This document shows positions 21,817-32,845 of a DNA stretch of 64,000 bases, in pieces. Made by a program: the position numbers and the translations under genes. Source of the stretch: Nemophila menziesii. Its lineage: Eukaryota > Streptophyta > Magnoliopsida > Boraginales > Hydrophyllaceae. The stretch spans positions 6,461,860-6,525,859 of the forward strand of contig JARWIR010000023.1 in assembly GCA_029959085.1 (NCBI GenBank). The letters are read 5' to 3'. Numbering within the stretch: the stretch's first letter is position 1; each line of letters opens with the position of its first letter. The notes beneath the pieces were generated by a model. That model did not search any database. It was not told where the DNA came from and worked only from the letters and a program-made list of their open reading frames with translations.

Positions 21817-23377
21817 ATGACCGACGTTATAGCTAGGAATCACGGAAGGGATGGTGCATGGGGGCCTCGACCTAAATCAAAATCCCAACAAAAACCTTGC
21901 AGATTGTAACAATCAACCGGGCAAATAAAATAATTTATATCCAAAATTATTTTAAATATAACTTATACATTAATTTAATTTAATTTAAAACAGAACCAAT
22001 TGAGCGCAAGAAAAGGGGGAATGCGGCTCTAAAGACTGCCATTAAGGCACTAAAGGCGGTAGGGTGGCCTTTGCCGATTGATTTTTTGCATTCTAGACGA
22101 CACGTGGAATCCCTCGGGTAAATACGGGAAACACGTTAGTCAGGTGGTTGGGATAACTGTTCGAGAGAGGATTTCACCGTGCTACAAAGCGTGGGAGAAA
22201 GTTCCGACTCCTGACAAAGTAGAAGTCATTAAGCATTGATCGATAATGTTAAAACTAATCCCACCATTAATAATTTTATATAATAACTTATTAATTTAGT
22301 TTAACTTTAAATAATTTTTTGGATATAGCAATTTTTCGAAATTGCTGGCTGGAGGAAAAGGTCGGATTGGAAATTTATTTATAGGAAGTAGGATGATACG
22401 ATGCGAGTGAGGTACAAAGATTACAAACATAAAGTTAAAAAGCATTATTACTTGTCGGGTAAGAAACCAGATGATTTATCCGATGAGATATGGGAGTTGT
22501 GTTGCAAGTTGTGGGGTTCTTTATGAGGTACTTTGGTTTTTATGTATATGTGTTTAATGTATTTAGAATATTTATTAATTATTTTGAATGAATCAGGGTA
22601 TTGAGCAGTTGATCCCGGATGGGAGGGTGGTAGCGAGGGATGAGGCAACTCAAGAAGAAATCCCGATTCCACAGATGGGTGCGTTTTTCGAGGTGGTGGG
22701 TAAAAGCAAGAAGACTAAGCAGTGGAGGTCGAATGGCTATAAGAATGTTGATGTAAGTTTATTTTAAAAATTAAATTTTAATTATAATTTTATTCAAAAA
22801 TCGATTTTAATATTAATTTTTTTTCATGTCTAAATTTAAACAGATATTGTTAAGGGATGCTATGAAAGAGAAAGTGACTCAGAGTCAATCTGAGTCAACT
22901 GAAGCTGGTGAGTTGTCGCAAAAGGAGCAAATCGAGTCGGTGAGGGAAACTGCTAAAAAGGCTATTGGGTCGCCGAAGAGGAGCTGGATACCGAGTATGG
23001 GCTGACCGAAAAAGAAGAAGAAAGTCTTGAATTCACCGACTACCCCAACACAAGACGAGTAAAATGCGCATATGATGGCGGCAATAAATGAGATTCGAGT
23101 AGCCTAAGGACTAGCACCTTATCGACCCCCTAGTACTAATACCTCTTCTAGCAGTGCTCCTCCAGTTTATTCTCAGGCAGCTGTTACTGATGCGATGACT
23201 TATATTAATTTGATGAGGGTACAACAGGGTTTGCCCCCTATCCAGCCTATGCCTACTCCTCTAGCTAGTGATGCATCCGAGAGTCGAGATGATGAAGAGG
23301 GAGATGAAGAGAGTGATGGAGATGAAGATGATGACGAGTCCGAGGGAGAAGAGGAGACCCGGTTATATGACCGGTAG
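21817..23377 (+). pseudogene. TNPA-type gene of CACTA-A
   Basis: ATG at 21817 (MTDVIARNHGRDGAWGPRP) parallels the start in CACTA-B. The conserved block at about 22085-22240 reads DTWNPSGKYGKHVSQVVG and VRERISPCYKAWEKVPT, then WRKRSDWKFIYRK (22345-22390), YKDYKHKVKKHYYLSGKKP and EQLIPDGRVVARDEATQ, and ends with the acidic EEGDEESDGDEDDDESEGEE and stop at 23375-23377. Introns near 22245-22330, 22500-22595 and 22755-22840 have plausible borders. A one-base frame break precedes FLHSRRHVESLG, and stops are scattered. Predicted DNA-binding partner of the GCGACTAC repeats. Confidence 0.7.
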
Positions 23378-23571
23378 TTGTTTATTTTGTGTTTATTTTA
23401 TTTTATATTAATTTTGTGATGTAATATGACTTTGACTATGTTTTGACTATGGATGATTTTGGTATTTTAATTAATTATTTTGGTTTATAATTGGTATTTT
23501 TAATTATTAATTGGTATTTTAATTCTAAATCATAATTTTTTCAATTTTTAAAAATATAAAAATAAATGTCA
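23378..23571. other. 3' flank of the CACTA-A TNPA gene
   Basis: AT-rich, no gene. Probably 3' UTR and polyadenylation region ('ttgtgatgtaatatgac', 'aattggtatttt' repeats) before the 3' subterminal cluster. Confidence 0.45.
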
Positions 23572-23893
23572 TTAGCGACTTCAAGTAGTCGATAATACTT
23601 AGGTCATTAACGACTACTTTGTAGTCGATAATAACTCATCAAACACCGACTACTTAAGTAGCCAGTAATACGTAAGTCATTATCGACTACTTTGTAGTCG
23701 ACAATAACTCATAAAACAGCGACTACATAAGTAGCAGGTAATACTTAAGTCATTCACGACTACATAAGTAGTCCTGTTTGATGAGTTATTATCGACTACA
23801 AGGTAGTTGTGAATGACTACAAACCTTTTTACGACTACAAACTGACTTTCGTCGCTAAAGATTACCTCTAACGACGAGTTTTTCACGACTAAG
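23572..23893. repeat. 3' subterminal repeats of CACTA-A, proximal part
   Basis: Tandem and inverted GCGACTAC/GTAGTCG units with a longer unit of about 60 bp ('gactactttgtagtcgataataactcat') repeated from 23610 on. Retro-2 cuts the cluster after the CTAAG at 23889-23893, and the rest continues at 32757. Confidence 0.8.
23889..23893. repeat. Target-site duplication of Retro-2, left
   Basis: CTAAG directly before the 5' LTR. The same five bases follow the 3' LTR at 32748-32752. A perfect 5-bp duplication fits Ty3/Gypsy integration. Confidence 0.92.
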
Positions 23894-25436
23894 TGATGTC
23901 TCCCTAATTGTTCTTATTTTCGACCCTTGGGAGACATCATTTTTTATGTTTAATTGAATATTTTGATAGACTTTTGAGTTAAAAATGAAATAATCCGGAA
24001 TTCCTATTTTATTTCTAGTATTTTTGATTTATTAAACTTTTGCGCGTAATCTTGTGTATTTTAGTGAAAAGTTTGTAGGTTTTGAATATTATCTAGGAAA
24101 GGAATCCGAGAAGAGAGTCAAAGATCGTGATATGGAGTCAAAGCTTGAAGATAAATCCCGAAAGAATTATATTTTGGAGCTGCAAATCTGGAAAACAGGC
24201 CAAAGATTGCTGATTTCGAGGCACTTAAGAGATGATTTAGCCGCTGACCTTTGAAGGAAAAACGTTCCTTATCGAGTTACGGAAATTTAGCAAGTGATTT
24301 CAGGTCAATCGGAGTTATAACGAATTGGCTAGAGCTGTTTTAGTGGAGGTGGTGCAACAGTTACGGGATTTTGGGCTTAGAAAATGGGTTTGGACTTTTA
24401 ATTAGTGATTTAATCTTAGGTCCAAGCCTTAATCCGTTTTTCCTCTTATAAAAGGAGTTTTGGACTTCTATTTTTCAAACAATTCACTTTTTACAAATTA
24501 AAACATCAGAGAGAAGCAACAGAACGAAGAAAGAAGAAGATGTCAAGAGCTGGAGAGGGTGTATATCACCGTTCTCAGCCATTCAATTCCGGAAATTAGG
24601 TTTTTTTTATCTTTAATTTTGTAAGACAATATGAATTCCATTACATTTAATTTAGTTTTCTTTTTAATTAGTATGAGCTAATTCCGTTTTAGTGCTTGAG
24701 AATGCTTTATGGGTGAATCTCAATCCTATTGAATTTCATGTCCTGAATTTGGGTTTCTGTTAAATTAAATTAAATTGGGTCTTTTATTCTTTTCGATAAT
24801 TTGTGATTGTTTACTGTTTTTAGAGTCACGAACTAAGAACAGGTATTAGTATCTAGGCTATTCTACATATGTGGCGTGTGGATCATCATGACGGAGGGTT
24901 TAGGTATAGAACCAATTATTCAATCTAAAATAGAAGCTATTGATTCTGACGAACTTAGCTAATTTTAGGGCCAATGAGGTAAAATTCTTAAACATCTAAA
25001 AGTGGATCATATTTACCCTGACGGGACTAGTGACACTCTAGGATATCCTTATAGTCCACCCTGACGGGGGTATAAGGAATTTAGAATCCCGACCATTGTA
25101 ATTGACCAATTTAACCCTTGAACATAACAGGTTATGAAATAGAATTAGGAGGATCCCTTACGTTCTCAAGTGCTACCTTCTCATACTTGCGTTTTACCTT
25201 CATTTATTTGCATTTTCTTATTAGTCTTTCATTACTTAGAATTAATACAAAAACCAACCAATCATATTATTTTTTACTTGCTTTCCTAAGTGCAACAATT
25301 CATTAAGCATTGTAGTTAACCAAACCGTCCCTGTGAACGATCCTAGAATCACTTATTACTACTTGGGACAACCATACACTTGCGGTTGTGGTTCAATTAC
25401 TTTTGCATTTATTTTAGAACACACAAAGGACCACCA
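23894..25436 (+). repeat. 5' LTR of Retro-2
   Basis: Runs TGATGTCTCC to ...GGACCACCA, 1543 bp. It starts with a 46-bp hairpin (11-bp stem TGATGTCTCCC / GGGAGACATCA). A TATA-like box is at 24446. It lacks a 24-bp 'tttgcgttttactatttatt' type segment that the 3' LTR has near 32500. Confidence 0.92.
24446..24454 (+). promoter_or_regulatory. TATA box of the Retro-2 5' LTR
   Basis: TTATAAAAG in a pyrimidine-rich setting ('tttttcctc' just upstream), with the same box at 31731 in the 3' LTR. Both LTRs of the copy 2 element lack this segment. Confidence 0.6.
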
Positions 25437-25442
25437 AGTTTT

Positions 25443-25460
25443 TGGCGCCGCTGCCGGGGA
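25443..25460 (+). other. Primer-binding site of Retro-2
   Basis: TGGCGCCGCTGCCGGGGA starts six bases after the LTR end. It matches the complement of the plant tRNA-Asp 3' end used by Athila-type elements, with one C in place of the usual T (established knowledge from memory, not searched). It would prime minus-strand synthesis. Confidence 0.8.
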
Positions 25461-25571
25461 CGGTAGCGTGTGACCACGGTGTTTATCCTTTAGTGATAGT
25501 TGCATTTATTTTATTTTATCAGTTTTACGCTTTTTGTTTGTTCATCTTTTTCAGGTTTTTAGGTTTGGTGT

Positions 25572-28438
25572 ATGCGAAGGAGACTCTTTAAGGATCTAGA
25601 GCCAACACCTCCGATCCTTAATAATCCAGAATAAGGAAAGAACAAGAAGCTTTAGAAGTAGAAGAACTAGCGAATAGAATGGAGAACATTAATATTCAGA
25701 ATCAACAAAACAATAACGGACAAGTTCAGCTAGATGCGAATGGCCAACCCATAGCGCCACAAGTTCTTAATCCTCTAGTTCCACCAGGCAATCCTAATCC
25801 TTAAGTCCAAGTTCAAATGGCGATAAATCAAGATCCATGGTTTGTTAATGGTCCACCAGAAGTTCCATCCCGTGCTCCTGCTATAGGGGTAGGTGCTCCA
25901 AACATAAATGTTCCGAGGTTTCGTCCAGATTCGGGTATGTTAGCTCAATTCCAAAATTTTGGAAATTTTCGTGGTAAAACTGGAGAAGATCCTCTGCGAG
26001 CAGTACAGAAATTCAAGCAGATATGTGATTCCTACACCACACAAGGAGTTTCAAAAGAACATATGTACTTTTCTGTATTTTGATTTTTCGTTATAGATGG
26101 AGCGAGTGAATGGCACGATACGCAAGATCCTACGAAGATAACAAACTGGGAACAATTAGTAACTACATTTTTCAACAGGTATTATCCGTCTAATATGAGG
26201 TTAGATGCTGAACTAGAGTTGACACATTTCAAGCAAGAGTATGATGAAACTTTGGGTAAAAGTTGGGCAAAATTTTAGAAATGTTTGCGAAGAGTCCCGA
26301 ATCATGACCTTACTGAACAACAACAGATGAAGATTTTTTATAATGGTCTTGAAGGTGGCTCTAGGAAAGATTTAGATTTGTTATGTAGAGGTGCGTTTTT
26401 GCGAGTTCAACCTGCGTATGCAAGAATTATTTTGGATAGAAAAGTTGATAATGAAGTTGGGTGGAATACCGTAAGAACACCAGTTAGAGGAGGAGTTAAT
26501 AATGTTAATATTGAAGAAAAGTTCAACTCCTTAGAGACCAAGATTCAAACCATGCTAGAACAACAATTGAGACAACTTACGCTAGCTATGAAAGAAGGTT
26601 TTTCGAATAAAAGAGGTGAGGTAAAGGTTGCACAAGAACTGTATGGATGTGAGTATTGTGGTGTGAATGATCATAGTTGGAAGAATTGTCAGAATAATCA
26701 AGAGTCCGTGATGTTTGTCTCCAGCAGAGGGAACTTTAATTCAAGTGGTAATGGATATCAACCTAACAGAAACCATCCTGGGTTTCAATACTCAAATCCT
26801 AATGGGGCAGCCAATCCTACATATGCATATCAGCCGCGTCCCCAAGGTAACAACTTCAATCTAAGACCACATAATAATTATCAAGGAGGACAAAATCAAG
26901 GGAATTATGTGCAAAGACAAGCTCCTCAAGACACTTACAATGAAACCATGAACCAAAAAGCCTTACCTGCCCAACCACAAGAAGATGTGATTACCCTTCT
27001 GAAAACCGTAGAACAATTAACTGCCCTACATGCACAGTCAATCCAAAGGCAACAATCTGCTGAAGCACACATTCAGATGTTAGAAACTCAAGTTTCGCAA
27101 ATGAATAAAAAACTGAATCAACATCCACAAGGGCAACTCCCTAGCGATACTGAGAATCCAATCCAAATCGAAGACTGTAAAGCTATCACTCTCAGAAGTG
27201 GTAAGAACCTTCCTCCACCTCCTTTTCCGGTTATGAAAGAAAAAGAAGTTAGAAAAGAAAAGGATAAGGTTAGTAAAGAGAAAGAAGTGGAAGTTGAAGA
27301 AGTGGAGGGGTCCATTGAGATTCCGAAAAAGAAAAATGATATAATAATCAATCGTCCACCTCCACCATTTCCATCGCGAGTTCAAAAGAAGGATGACACG
27401 GCTGAATATCAGAAATTCTTGGATAAGCTAAGTAATCTTAACATCAACATACCATTTTTAAAAGCTATTCGAGATGTACCTAAGTATGCGAGGTTTTTGA
27501 AAAGAGCCCTCACCAATAAAAGACCATATTGTGATAATGAAATGATTGGTATACCCGAGGAATGTAGCGCCATTTGTCAAAGTAAGTTACCTCCGAAGCT
27601 ACTTGATCCTGGGAGTTTCACAATTTCGATATCTATTGGTGATGAATGGCAAGGTAAAGCACTATGCGATTTGGGCGCAAACATCAATCTTATGCCCAAA
27701 TCAATCTTTGATAAGCTGAAAATTGGAAAAGCAAGACCTACTTTTATGGTCTTGCAAATGGCTGATCGATCTCTTGCACATCCAGAAGGCCGAATCGAAG
27801 ATGTCCTCGTTAAGGCAGGTACGTTAATTTTTCCCGCTGATTTCGTTATACTTGATTACGACGCGGATAGGAATGTCCCCATTATTTTGGGAAGACCATT
27901 CCTAGCCACGGGGAGTACCTTGATTGATGTAGAAAACGGAGAGATGATTATGAGAATCCAAGACGAGGAAATGAAGTTTAACGTGTTCAGACCTATGAGA
28001 TTTCCGGATTCCAAGGAAGAATGCTTTCGTTTGGATGTAATGGAACCGGTAAGAAAGGAGCAAATTAATGTTGTGGACACGTTAGGGGTGGAGGAGAAAG
28101 AGCTACGAAAGAAACCACCAATTAAAGCTCCTCCATACCCTAAAAATCCACAACTCAATCATGCGAAGAAGAAAGAGAAAGCACGTGCCACGAAGGTTCC
28201 GAAGGAACCTAAGAAAGAAAGAAAGAAAAAGGGGTTCAAAGTAGGTGAAGAAGTAGCTATGAAGAAACCAAACCCCCCTCCAAAGGTACGTGAATCAAAA
28301 AGTTCTAGGCTAGGACCATTCATGGTCATGAAGGTTATCTCAGATAAATTAGTGGGCATAAAAGCTAAGGGTTGTAAATTTCGAGTTGCAAATATTGACA
28401 ACCTCACTCACTGCTGGGGAGGTTATGTCAATGACTAA
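25572..28438 (+). pseudogene. gag-protease frame of Retro-2 fused to the pol C-terminus
   Basis: ATG at 25572 (MRRRLFKDLEPTPPILNN); a stop/frameshift near 25632 puts the rest in another frame, which runs to 28438 with in-frame stops at 25802, 26081 and 26276. Domains: gag core near 25900-26400 (DGASEWHDTQDPTKITNWE, FYNGLEGGSRKDLD); zinc knuckle CEYCGVNDHSWKNC (CX2CX4HX4C) near 26648; protease with DLGANINLMP near 27667 and ILGRPFLAT near 27888. From about 28220 it reads KVGEEVAMKKPNPPPK and SRLGPFMVMKVISDKLVG, the tail normally found after the integrase core. The last 717 codons are open, so the deletion joined protease to that tail in frame. Gag would form particles; the early stops make this copy unlikely to be functional. 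Confidence 0.85.
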
Positions 28439-28670
28439 TGAATGAGGTAACCCTTCGAGCTTAACGACGTTAAACAAAATCCATTCCTTGTATATTAGTT
28501 TAAGTTTTAATTTTTCGTAGTTTAAATTTGCTTGATTTTCGTTAATTTAGTGTTTATTAGTAATAAATGAGGAAGGGTAGTTGTTTTTGATGATTTCAGG
28601 GGTAAAAATGTCATGAGTTTGGGGTCGAAAGGGCAAAAAATAGAGGAAAAATTTGTGGTGTTCCAGGGGC

Positions 28671-28981
28671 AAACCGGGTATCCGCATTCGCAAATGCGGG
28701 AACCCGGTTTCGAAAGCTAAAAATTCCGGAGTTCTGACCCAGCGTCTTGGGTCTTGTTCTTTGGCTGCGTCTTGGCTGCGTTTTGGTTCACGTCATCGAT
28801 GCAAAGCGGGTACCCGCATTCGCAAATGCGGGAACCCGGTTTCGAAGGATAGGAGTTCTGACCCAGCGTTTTGGGGGACCAACCTTTCCTTGCGTTTTGA
28901 GGTAAAAAAAATAAAAAATTCGCTCCGCCACAGCGACGCGAAACCGAGTACCCGCATTTCGCAAATGCGGGAACCCGGTTT
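28671..28981 (+). repeat. Three GC-rich hairpins in a tandem repeat of 132-138 bp
   Basis: Near-perfect palindromes at 28671-28710, 28803-28842 and 28941-28981: AAACCGGGT + CCGCATT-type arm, a short CGC loop, then AATGCGGGAACCCGGTTT. The stems are about 17 bp with only 3-5 loop bases. The sequence between them also repeats (TTCTGACCCAGCG). All three are in copy 2 (59485-59792), and shorter CCGGGAACCCGG palindromes recur near 30540. They lie downstream of the gag-protease stop, in the transcribed strand. Function unknown. Confidence 0.9.
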
Positions 28982-29362
28982 CTTCTGTGACAGGGCGGTT
29001 TTTCAGCTTTTTAACCCTAGATTTTTACCTCTTTCTTCAAGCCAGCCTCCAAAAATACTTCCAATCCCAGAATCTCCCAAAAATCATCATCTACAGCCAC
29101 ACAATCATCAAATCCTACCCTCTTCCACCATAATACCATACAATCAATTCATCTCCTATCCAAAGCACCATGGAATTCCCACTTTTCTCCAATTGTTCTT
29201 CATCCAAGCTTCAAAATTAATCCAATTCCCTCTTGCCCCACATCAATTAGCCTTAACCCATCTCATATTCCACCATAATCTTTAAGTCTTAAGCCTCAAA
29301 ACATCAAAGTTCTAAGCCTTAGCTTCTCACTATTTGAAGTTTTGAGTTTGGGGTGGAAAGAG
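28982..29362. other. Spacer between hairpins and the small ORF
   Basis: Pyrimidine- and A-rich sequence without an ATG-started frame of note; it resembles a leader ('cctctttcttcaagccagcctcc'). Open frames here are in non-ATG context and not convincing. Confidence 0.4.
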
Positions 29363-29767
29363 ATGCCTATCAGAACCGCTTTCATGTGTACTTATCGAAG
29401 GAATTCTCCAAGAAATAGAAACACTTTTGGTGCCATTCAAGAACAAGCTATTGGGATTCCTAATTCACGTTTCAAACACAAGACTGAAGAGGTTAAGATT
29501 AAAGCTAATCCTAAGAAGAGAAAAGTGATTGAGGAACCTGAAAGTGAGGAAGAAATTGATCCGATGATGAGTTGGAATCGAAAATTAAGGTGTGGAAGAG
29601 AATCGGGATACGAGGTGCGCTATTTTGGGAAACGTTACGAACAAGTTGAACTTTATTTGTTCAAAACACAACTTACGATGTCTAGACGCGAGATAAAGTT
29701 CATGGACGCAACACCGACAACCAGCCACGCGCTGGTTCAGATACGTTTTCTAATCCTTCTCATTTAG
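29363..29767 (+). CDS. Small extra ORF of Retro-2, 134 aa, unknown function
   Basis: ATG at 29363 (MPIRTAFMCTYRRNSPRNRN), stop at 29765-29767. Basic N-terminus, a bipartite basic cluster KANPKKRKVIEEPESEEEID (nuclear-localisation-like KKRK followed by acidic residues), then WNRKLRCGRESGYEVRYFGK. No signal peptide or clear membrane segment except a hydrophobic end (IRFLILLI). Copy 2 has the same 134-codon frame (60174-60578) with a handful of substitutions and no stop or frameshift, while gag is broken. Athila relatives often carry extra ORFs after pol; I do not recognise this one. It could be a truncated captured gene. Confidence 0.5.
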   Translation: MPIRTAFMCTYRRNSPRNRNTFGAIQEQAIGIPNSRFKHKTEEVKIKANPKKRKVIEEPESEEEIDPMMSWNRKLRCGRESGYEVRYFGKRYEQVELYLFKTQLTMSRREIKFMDATPTTSHALVQIRFLILLI

Positions 29768-31167
29768 TGTAGATTATTTTATTGCTTTGAGTCTTTTCGA
29801 GTCGTGGGGACACGACTCATTTTTGAGTTTGGGGTGGGGTTCGTTGCCTCATCCCAGTTTTATGTGTTATGTGTTTTATTTGCTTTCAATAAAATAATTT
29901 TTGGAGTTGCGTTTGACTGTAGAAGATTTTAAATGTCCCTGTAAGCATACTTTTGATGAATCTATGATAGTAAATAGTGGACTTTAGGGAATGATATAAA
30001 ACGCATTTAGAATTGCATGCAAACATAGGTAATCGATAGGAAAAATTAATGAACAATGCAAATGAAGTAAGCTTGTACTTGAGGAATATGCTTGGTGTGT
30101 AGAACGTGAAATCCTAATTAGTAGAGAACCCACCTAGATATGAACTAAAGACGAGCTATGTACTTAGGAAAATGATAGGGGCAGTTCTTTGTTAGCCATT
30201 TGTGACCTTTTTAGCCTTATATCCCTTGTATTAATTATTATCCGTCTTAGCCCACTTTGAGCCTTTAGCCTTTTATTTGTAGCCACAATATAAGACATTA
30301 TCCCTTAGATTATTAGGCATGACCATATGACCCGCACTTGAATCACAATCCTGAGACATGTCTCGAGCTTGAGTTTGGGGTGGTGGGTCCACTTATGGGG
30401 AATTTAATGGGTAGGGATTGATGTCTTTTGTATTGTAGCACAATTGTAGATGATATATACTTGCAACCCTTTGCCGGGAATGACAAAAAAATGGAAAAAA
30501 GAAAGAAAAAATGAAAAATTTCAAAAACTCATACAGTAGGAACCGGGAACCCGGTTTGCATCTGTACAAAAAAAAAGAGAAAAGAAAGAAAAAGAAAAAT
30601 ATGAAAGAATAAAACATCCGGCAAAATGGAATTTTTCTGAAAATCATCTTATTTATATTGGGTTGACATGGGACGCTAAATTGTTGCGTAAATGGGTGAG
30701 TGAGAACATTTTTTGAGCGTAAACTCAAGCTCGAGGACATTTGTTGATGGTAAGTGAGGAGAGAGCCAAAAGCTCACTTCAAATTTACCAAATATACATC
30801 CACACCGTCCTTAAGCCAATATTAAAACCAAGACCTCGTGATTCTTAAGTACATAGTGAATTTATGATTCTGTTGATAGGGAATATACTAGGTGGAGCGT
30901 TCAAAGCGAGTTAGGATTGATGACCACCCTATAGCCATCATACAGAGATGAGTACAAGTGTAACCTTCAAGCATTGTGACTTTAATTTTATGATTGAGAT
31001 GATTTATGTTTGATTTTGCATTATAGATGTGTATATTAGTTTCTAGAGTTTACTATATGAGATTTATCTTAAGACTTGCTTTAGGTGTATTTGCTAGCTT
31101 CTATTTTGTTCTTACGTTTACTTCTACGCTTTTGTTTTGTTTTACATTGTCGGGACGACAAAGGCTT
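29768..31167. other. 3' non-coding region of Retro-2
   Basis: No coding frame. It contains a perfect short palindrome 'gagtcgtggggacacgactc' near 29809, a repeat of the 'gagtttggggtg' motif (29825 and 30368), A/G-rich tracts (30480-30620) and a CCGGGAACCCGG palindrome near 30545. The part after about 30060 is similar to Retro-1 bases 1-1176, so it is a conserved family feature. Confidence 0.6.
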
Positions 31168-31180
31168 GAGTTGGGGGTCT
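31168..31180 (+). other. Polypurine tract of Retro-2
   Basis: GAGTTGGGGGTCT directly before the 3' LTR, identical to that of Retro-1. Confidence 0.8.
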
Positions 31181-32747
31181 TGATGTCTCCCTAATTGTTC
31201 TTATTTTCGACCCTTGGGAGACATCATTTTTTATGTTTAATTGAATGTTTTGATAGACTTTTGAGTTAAAAATGCAATAATCCGGAATTCCTATTTTATT
31301 TCTAGTATTTTTGATTTATTAAACTTTTGCGCGTAATCTTGTGTATTTTAGTGAAAAGTTTGTAGGTTTTGAATATTAGCTAGGAAAGGAATCCGAGAAG
31401 AGAGTCAAAGATCGTGATATGGAGTCAAAGCTTGAAGATAAATCCCGAAAGAATTATATTTTGGAGCTGCAAATCTGGAAAAACAGGCCAAAGTTTCCTG
31501 ATTTCGAGGCACTTAAGAGATGATTTAGCCGCTGACGTTTGAAGAAAAAACGTTCCTTATCGAGTTACGGAAATTTAGCAAGTGATTTCAGGTCAATCGG
31601 AGTTATAACGAATTGGCTAGAGCTGTTTAGTGGAGGTGGCGCAGCAGTTACGGGATTTTGGGCTTAGAAAATGTGCTTGGACTTTTAATTAGTGATTTAA
31701 TCTTAGGTCCAAGCCCTACCGTTTTTCCTCTTATAAAAGGAACTTTGGACTTCTATTTTTCAAACAATTCACTTTTTACAAATTAAAACATCAGAGAGAA
31801 GCAACAGAAGGAAGAAAGAAGAAGCTGTCAAAAGCTTGAGAGGGTCTATATCTCCGTTCTCAGCCATTCCAATTTCGGAAATTAGATTTTCTTTATCCTT
31901 AATTTTGTAAGACAATACGAATTCCATTACATTTAATTTAGTTTACTTTTTAATTAGTATGAGCTAATTCCGTTTTAGTGCTTGAGAATGCTTTATGGGT
32001 GAATCCCAATCCTATTGAATTTCATGTCCTGAATTTGGGTTTATGTTAAATTAAATTAAATTGGGTCTTTTACTCTTTTCGATATTTTGTGATTGTTTAC
32101 TGTTTTTAGAGTTGCGAACTAAGAACAGGTATTAGTATCTAGGCTATTCCACATATGTGGCGTGTGGATCATCCTGACGGAGGGTTTAGGTATAGAACCA
32201 ATTATTCAATCTAAAATAGAAGTTATTGATTCTGACGAACTTAGCTAATTTTAGGGCCAATGAGGTAAAATTCTTAAACATCTAAAAGTGGATCATATTT
32301 ACCCTGACGGGACTAGTGACACTCTAGGATAGCCTTATAGTCCACCGTGACGGGGGTATAAGGAATTTAGAATCCCGACCATTGTAATTGACCAATTTAA
32401 CCCTTAAACAGAACAGGTTATGAAATAGAATTAGGAGGATCCCTTGCGTTCTCAAGTGCTACCTTCTCATACTTGCGTTTTACCTTCATTTATTTGCGTT
32501 TTACTATTTATTTGCATCTTCTTATTAGTCTTTCATTACTTAGAATTAATACAAAAACCAACCAATCATATTATTTTTTACTTGCTTTCATAAGTGCCAC
32601 CATTCATTATTCGATAAGCATTGTAGTTAACCAAACCGTCCATGCGAACGATCCTAGAATCACTTATTACTACTTGGGACAACCGTACACTTGCAGTTGT
32701 GGTTCAATTACTTTTGCATTTATTTTAGAACACACAAAGGACCACCA
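31181..32747 (+). repeat. 3' LTR of Retro-2
   Basis: TGATGTCTCC to ...GGACCACCA, 1567 bp. TATA-like box at 31731-31740. It contains the 24-bp segment missing from the 5' LTR; the 3' LTR of copy 2 also has it, so that change predates the duplication. CTAAG follows at 32748-32752. Confidence 0.92.
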
Positions 32748-32752
32748 CTAAG
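32748..32752. repeat. Target-site duplication of Retro-2, right
   Basis: CTAAG, identical to 23889-23893. Confidence 0.92.
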
Positions 32753-32756
32753 TAAT

Positions 32757-32845
32757 AACGACTACATGTAGTCGGTAAAGTTTAAATTCGTTTTCCGCGA
32801 CTATTTTCTTCTTCTTTTGCGACTACAAATGTAGTCGCGGAAAGA
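32757..32845. repeat. 3' subterminal repeats of CACTA-A, distal part
   Basis: ACGACTACATGTAGTCGG and GCGACTACAAATGTAGTCGC palindromes lead to the terminal CACTA repeat. This is the continuation of the cluster interrupted by Retro-2. Confidence 0.8.

Larger units (their letters stand above)
23894..32747 (+). mobile_element. Retro-2: Athila-like Ty3/Gypsy element without RT and integrase core
   Basis: Two similar LTRs, a tRNA-Asp-type primer site, a gag-protease frame, a long non-coding 3' region with hairpins and a small ORF, and a polypurine tract. CTAAG flanks both sides. The protease-containing frame passes straight into the last residues of pol, so RT, RNase H and the integrase core are deleted: a non-autonomous element of about 8.85 kb. 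The LTRs are very similar, apart from a 24-bp insertion in the 3' LTR and point changes, suggesting modest age. Confidence 0.93.

Noticed and set aside
27080..28407. Several minus frames rich in Ser, Phe and Leu
   Set aside because: Antisense shadows of the gag-protease frame, whose Lys/Glu-rich codons read as Phe/Leu/Ser.
28653..29285. 210-codon plus frame across the hairpin array
   Set aside because: It starts at a non-ATG codon and merely reads through the palindromic repeats; the matching frame in copy 2 is broken in two.
30393..30740. Minus frames with Phe-rich tracts
   Set aside because: Low-complexity A/G-rich DNA read backwards; differs in length and frame between copies.
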